A stretch of 64,000 bases of DNA from Saposhnikovia divaricata (lineage: Eukaryota > Streptophyta > Magnoliopsida > Apiales > Apiaceae): positions 182,104,439 through 182,168,438 of the forward strand of contig CM071601.1 in the NCBI GenBank assembly GCA_036435485.1, written 5' to 3'. The notes below the pieces were generated by a model. That model made no database searches. It was not told the origin of the DNA and worked only from the letters and a program-made list of their open reading frames with translations. Every line of letters begins with the position of its first letter. Position 1 is the stretch's first letter. Position numbers and translations under genes: made by a program. Shown piece by piece: positions 58,802 to 64,000 of the stretch.

Positions 58802-61800
58802 CTACAAAAGCTTCAACCCACCAGTTACATCGTCAACTAATTCAGCAGGGCCTGCATACGGCATAACAACAACAATTAAAGTTGAAAAAACATGGGTGCA
58901 AAGAAGAACAAGTACACTATTCAACTCAGTTCTGAAACAGTAGTCCCATTATACTTGTACTAGTTCTGATTTTTGATGCCTGCAGTATAGATTGATACTT
59001 TGCACCCAATATTACCATCAAAACAGAATATCATATTACAAGTTGATACTTTTTGCTCATTAACATGATCATGATTGAATATCAACCAGTTAGACAACAA
59101 AACTAAACACCACTGTTTAAAAGGATTGAAAGAGTATTATCGAAAGATTTAAAACTTGTATAAGAAACTTCAAACTAGTAGATTAGATGTACATTCCGAA
59201 AATTTCGCAACATAGTCAAGAGAGAATTTCTTACCGAGAACAGCCATCACCGTCCTTGAATCTGAAGAAAGAAGAGTGAAATAACATTATCAGGCAAATT
59301 AAATGTAGAAATCACAAGTAGGGACTGTAAAACTGTGAAGGCTCCTTAAAATTGGGTGAAATTAAGGTACAAAGATGGTGCTATTGTCATTGAAACAGAA
59401 AAGTTCAGAACATTATTTGTCCTCCCTTTTTTAAAAATATTGACAAGCACAAAAAGCAATAAATTCACTTGATGACTAGAAGGTAATGAAAGACAAGGGA
59501 TCAACTCTTTCATACAACAGCACCTAAAAACAGATCACGGAAAGGCAATGAAATTGAAAATTTGCATTACAGTATTATGTTATCTGTGTTATCATTGCAT
59601 ATAGTATTTTAATTCAAGCAAACTATTATCAAATTAATTAAGATAATTATAACTATCAAATATAAATCTATTTGTCTATTTCACTAGATTTTATTTCAGT
59701 AAAATTTCCGAGTTCAGAATTCCGAACAAGGAAAAAAGTTAATTAAAATCGATTCAAGTGTTAATATAGTATACCTCTTCACATGTGTACTAATGAAGAG
59801 CCAGGAAAGATTGCTACTCGGTTGTGTTGTTGGAAGTGTTAGATGACTTATTTGGTCCTTCATTTAACATGCATGCATCTATTTATTCCTAAAAACTTTA
59901 GTTTCATAAGCTTTTTGGTCTTTACTATTAATTTTTTCTTCCATTTTATGTGGGTTACTCATTTCATTCTCTAAATCCATATCTATCTTTCATCATCTTC
60001 TTGCAACAATCCATAATCTCCCAACTCTCATTTTCTACAATACTCGTTCTCCCGGTATACATGAAAAGCTTTTTTCATAACCTCCATGCCTATTTCAGTC
60101 CATTACCCCCAAACCAGCACAACCAAAATGCATACAATTTTTAAAATTCACAGCATGTCGGGCAGCAACTTAAGTTAAGTCAAAATAAGTAAAGCCTGCA
60201 GACTGACTTCTGGGGTGATAAGACAAGAATTATAATTTAAAAATAACAAATCAAACAGGAATATTATTCACTCACTTGGAGCAATCTGTGTTCGTCCAGC
60301 ATCGATAACAATATGTGTGGGTATGTTTAGGGATTTAGCTCGTTCCTGCCAGGATAATATTAGTTTAAAATAATTAGCAAAAGGATATTTCATCATAAAA
60401 ATGAGTACAAGTTCGCAGTGGACATACACCAAGGTTGAAAATTTAAGATTGGGTTATGAACTAGACAAGATAAGCAGGACATCAAGCTAATCATGCTCTG
60501 ATCATGCAAAATAACAAAATTCACTTCCTAAAATAATATTGTTTCTAATCACACTTAGCTCGTTTAGCTACAGGAGCTAAGCTGGAAAAAGCCTACAAAG
60601 ACATAAAAAATGTCAACAGTCAACTAGATTGGGTCTTTTATCCAAGTGCATAGGGTTCTTAATGTGGCTTGGTTTTGAGTAGGTAACCCATGTGTGTTCA
60701 AACAGCTCCTTTCATTTACAACCCTGATCATATTGTGGTCGACATGTGGATTTAACTTTGAAATTGACGAGGATTATAAAACATAAAACAATGAAAGATT
60801 ATATAAAATAGATAAGTAGAATAGAAGATCCTACCAACCAGTACATTTTAGTAGTTGTCACCATTCTATCTATGATTGGTTTCACTACTACTACTAAATT
60901 CAATAACATAAATTCACTATAAGTTCCACCTAATAATAATATCAGTGTCCAAGTGGCACAAAGTGTAATAACATGACAGGTCAACAATTGTGACCACTGA
61001 CTTGCTGAAAAATCAAGCATGAAAAAAAATGTGAAAAGAGTAGCAGCACTGTTAATTTTTGTTCACTGTATAACATGGTTTGATTGATAGGATCAAGCAA
61101 TTTTTAGTACTTCGATATATTCGTGATCAGCTTCTATAGTTCACTAAACAGAAATAAGTCAATAACTGAGACCACCCTTATCACTAAGTTAAAACATTCA
61201 CTACTAAAGTACTAATGCAGATGACTTTGGATATACGAAGCTAGAGCTGGTTGAACTTGTTTAAACAAGGAATAACAGAAAAGACGGGTGAGGTGTACAT
61301 TGAGCAGCATTAATAAAGAAAGAACCCTCTTTAGCAAGAAAACAAAACCTAAAGCAGATCTAGCCTTTTTCAAATATAAGTGTTAACTAATCTGAGAGAG
61401 CAAGTCCCTAGAACTTTGTTTCTTACTTGGACCTGCAAGTAACCTTTAACCGGGAAGTGGTGGAATTATGCTAGTGAGGAGAGCTGCAAGCACTAACTCT
61501 AGTTTGTTTGGTAATATATCACCAAGTTGATTACAAACATACAAATGCAACAAACCCAACTTCAATCCAGAGAATATAACGCCCTCGGTCCTTCTATCCC
61601 TAATTCCACATTTTCCAGAAGGAAATCAAGTGCTACTTTATATATACAATAGTTGTGACATCTTAAAGTAGTAGTGTGCCCACATACACACCATCAAACT
61701 AGCAACTTATGTTAGTTACTGTGACCACACTAGAATAGGAACTTATGTTAGTTACTATAGAATTTGACCATAATGACGAGAACTTCAGTAGCTAGATCGA

Positions 61801-63831
61801 ATTAGGCAAGTCCTGAGTTGAAGTTGTTTGAAAGCATTACCTGTAGAACCAGCATATCATCTTCGCTATCAATTTTTACAACCACCTTAACCTGGCCACA
61901 CATCTCCCACCTATTGGCAAGGAAAAGAAGGTATATATAACAAACAATATCATGAAAGTAACTACTTACTGTTCATGGCACTAACAAATCAATTCACTAT
62001 TTTAAGCTTTTGATATACCTGTTTAAAGCTTTTGGTGCCCGGTGAAGGATCTTCTTATACAGACCCAGTGTTGCGTGGCTGATAAATTAGCAATTGTTTT
62101 ATTAGTATATATTAATCAAACAACTGCATAATCATGCACTACAGGTACGCTATTCCAAAATACAGCATATTCTTCAGTTAAGTGCTTCTGACTCCCTCCA
62201 GCTTTGACATAATTTTGAAAAGTTGATTTTGAACATCAGAAAACATGCACTTTCCTTTTCATGATAGTAAAAGCCTCATGTATATTTAATTAATATTGGC
62301 ACTTGGGAGAAATCATTGATGAAAGATTATTATTATGACTTTATAGTTCTTCTTGTTCCGTCAATTATGTGTGATTTACTACTTTGTTTACTTAAAATGC
62401 TTATATCATTCGTATAATGCAGACAACATTTCTTCCTCTCTATGATGCATGACTGAACTTGAAATAAATACTCTGTCGGGTTTCAATGGAAGGAATGTAC
62501 ATTAGTAGCAGGACTCAGGTTGAAAGTAAACGAATCATGCAGAAAAATTAAATGGAGGACTAGAGTTGACATTTCCTCCATCCATTTTGCTACACACTAA
62601 TACACTTGCCTAGGTATAGAAAAAAACAAAATTATTGTTTCCATCTTGGTGTTTTAGCCTATCCATTGTATACAATTACCTCCATCACCCACGTCCAACC
62701 CTAGCCACATGAATTCTTTAACTCAAAAACATCTTAAGATAGTTATCTTGTTCGTGAGGAACTTCAATTTCCATATTCCATATTCCATATGGGCTTAAGC
62801 TCGAAATTACTCGAATGTTGAGTTTTGTGAGACTCAACGAGTTTTTATATTCCATATTTTCAGAATGCAAATAAACTCTTGTATGTATAAATACATCTAA
62901 ATTTGTATATACTTTTAATTTACATGTAAAACTGAGTCAGGCTCGCCAAATTCAAGCTTCTTTTTGGTACAGTTGATTTGAGCTTTCGAGCCAAACTTGA
63001 GTGTATCAAGCTTTACTTAAATTTATAGCTCGGTCGAACTTAAACATTGAACTTCTTAATCTTTGAACTTCTAGTCAAGCTCAAACCGCTGCTCGGCTAC
63101 ACTCCTACTCTTGATAATGTATGATAATTCCAGAAGTTAAGTTCAAAACAGTCAGGAGTAGATTATGATCCAATTTTAGAAAAGACTTATTGCTGTTGCT
63201 ATGCATCTCAGCACAATACCTAGTACAAAGGTTGTTTGTACAAGTCTCAAGTCAGCAGCAGGCATAAAACGCCTAACCACCAAAAACTTCTGTGAACATA
63301 TTAGAACAATCTACGACAAAGAAAAGTCAAATGCCCTTCACAATTAATATTTACTAGAGACTATGGTCACTGTTAAGACAAAAATCAAAAACTGTATATG
63401 CTACGTGATACATTTGGTAAGATATTTAGTTGAAATGAAAAAAAAAAAAAAAAAAAAAAAAGGTGCTACAATAAGATACCTGCACTGAGCAGCAATTTTC
63501 CCTTTTCCCATCTTCAGGTCATTCCTCACAACCAACACCTGCATAACTAAAGCAAATGATTCTTAGGTGTGAATCAAACAGAACAGGGGAAATATATAGA
63601 GGTGTAGAGTGGACAATGGAGGACCATTTTAAAATCTTCAAGAATTTCAGCCAGCTTCTCGACCTCAAGAGGTAGCTTGGCCCGGGTCTTCTTTCCATTT
63701 ATAACTGCAGTATCTATGGCAGTTTTGGTCTTGAAGTGCAAAAGACCAGGATATCGTGTACCAAAAATATATCCCAAAGCAAGGCAGCCTGCCCCAACTA
63801 AAATGGCGCTGAGCCATGTCATGTCCATCAT
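58802..63831 (-). CDS. peptidyl-tRNA hydrolase 2 (PTH2 family)
   Basis: This enzyme releases stalled peptides from tRNA so that the tRNA can be reused; the PTH2 family is shared by archaea and eukaryotes. Seven exons on the minus strand: 63625-63831, 63480-63538, 62019-62078, 61841-61910, 60276-60345, 59235-59261, 58802-58851. They give 180 residues, the normal size. Residues 5-22 (WLSAILVGAGCLALGYIF) are a membrane anchor or signal-anchor, as in mitochondrial forms of PTH2. The catalytic domain follows: VLVVRNDLKMGKGKIAAQCS, HATLGLYKK, RWEMCGQVKVVVKI, HIVIDAGRTQIAPNSRTVM and GPAELVDDVTGGLKLL. The signature KMGKGKIAAQ is intact. The first intron (63539-63624) has GTCCTC at its donor, weaker than the rest. 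The upstream ATG at 63831 is chosen over the one two codons later. Confidence 0.92.
62755..63110. repeat. possible DNA-transposon remnant in PTH2 intron 2
   Basis: Repeated GAGCTTGA/GCTCGAA words and the end GCTCGGCTACACTCCTAC resemble a widespread plant non-autonomous DNA transposon with ends of the GAGTGTAGCCGAGC type. Only one end is clear and no TSD was found, so this is a weak call. Confidence 0.3.
63438..63462. repeat. poly-A run in PTH2 intron
   Basis: About 25 A in a row on the plus strand, which is poly-T on the gene strand, in intron 2 just downstream of exon 2. It could be the tail of a retroposed sequence, but no element was recognised next to it. Confidence 0.6.
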
Positions 63832-64000
63832 ATAACAACCTGAGCCAACAACCTGTAAGGCTGTAACTAGTGTTATAAGGTGAAATATTTATTGCTGTCT
63901 TCGTGAAGCTATAAATGAGACTACAGATCATAGAGATATAAATGTCATCAAGCTTCACCAGCACCATGGTATTGAGACCTTGTGCAGGATAACTCCAATG
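63832..64000 (-). promoter_or_regulatory. 5' leader region of the PTH2 gene
   Basis: Upstream of the chosen ATG no in-frame protein extension was recognised. A CAG at about 63841-63845 on the minus strand could be the acceptor of an intron in the 5' leader. The promoter is probably outside the window. Confidence 0.35.

Noticed and set aside
63665..63967. 100-residue frame overlapping exon 1 of PTH2
   Set aside because: It is in a different frame from the PTH2 reading, which matches the family in seven exons.

Overview
This window is nuclear DNA of a flowering plant, most likely a eudicot. The evidence is two spliced plant genes (a KANADI-type GARP transcription factor and a peptidyl-tRNA hydrolase 2 gene) and four plant LTR-retrotransposon insertions, plus a solo-LTR-like copy, a tRNA-derived SINE, an Emigrant-like MITE and a nuclear copy of chloroplast ycf1. 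About two thirds of the window is LTR-retrotransposon DNA. The species cannot be fixed from the sequence alone.

Layout. 1-7498: a decayed Ty1/copia element of SIRE type on the minus strand, with its 5' LTR at 6303-7498; its other LTR lies outside the window. 8088-9493: a solo LTR with target-site duplication (TSD) AATGT, carrying a GC-rich repeat island. 9610-10348: a broken RPA-like OB-fold (DUF223) gene. 10550-11127: TA and TATG microsatellites that run up to a chloroplast ycf1 insertion (11170-12668). 13680-14440: a hairpin-rich tandem repeat. 15322-41799: a 26.5 kb Ty3/gypsy element of the Tat lineage (TSD GTAAT, LTRs about 99% identical). Its pol gene is split at 19401 by a 15.2 kb minus-strand chromovirus (Tekay-like) with unusually long 4.84/4.87 kb LTRs that are almost identical (TSD GACTC). 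Between the Tat pol gene and its 3' LTR lies a spliced antisense gene with its own TATA box, followed by minisatellites. 42185-42525: two tRNA-like pol III promoter repeats. 43927-50608: a second Tat-type element (TSD CGTAC), reduced to gag plus a scrap of RNase H; its LTRs carry arrays of 22 and 26 GCATGC-centred units upstream of the TATA box. 51547-55084: the KANADI2-like gene on the plus strand (6 exons, 391 aa). 55328-55522: a SINE with a 10-bp TSD. 57131-57288: an Emigrant-like MITE. 58802-63831: the PTH2 gene on the minus strand (7 exons, 180 aa).

The two host genes sit together at the right end. The nearest retrotransposon ends about 930 bp upstream of the KANADI start codon. The order of events can be read from the nesting: the Tat element inserted first and its LTRs differ at about 5 of 487 sites; the chromovirus then landed inside it, and its LTRs differ at only about 10 of roughly 4,840 sites. 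The chromovirus coding region is nevertheless heavily broken, so it was probably moved by proteins from another copy. All exon borders, element borders and counts were read by eye; no alignment or database search was run.
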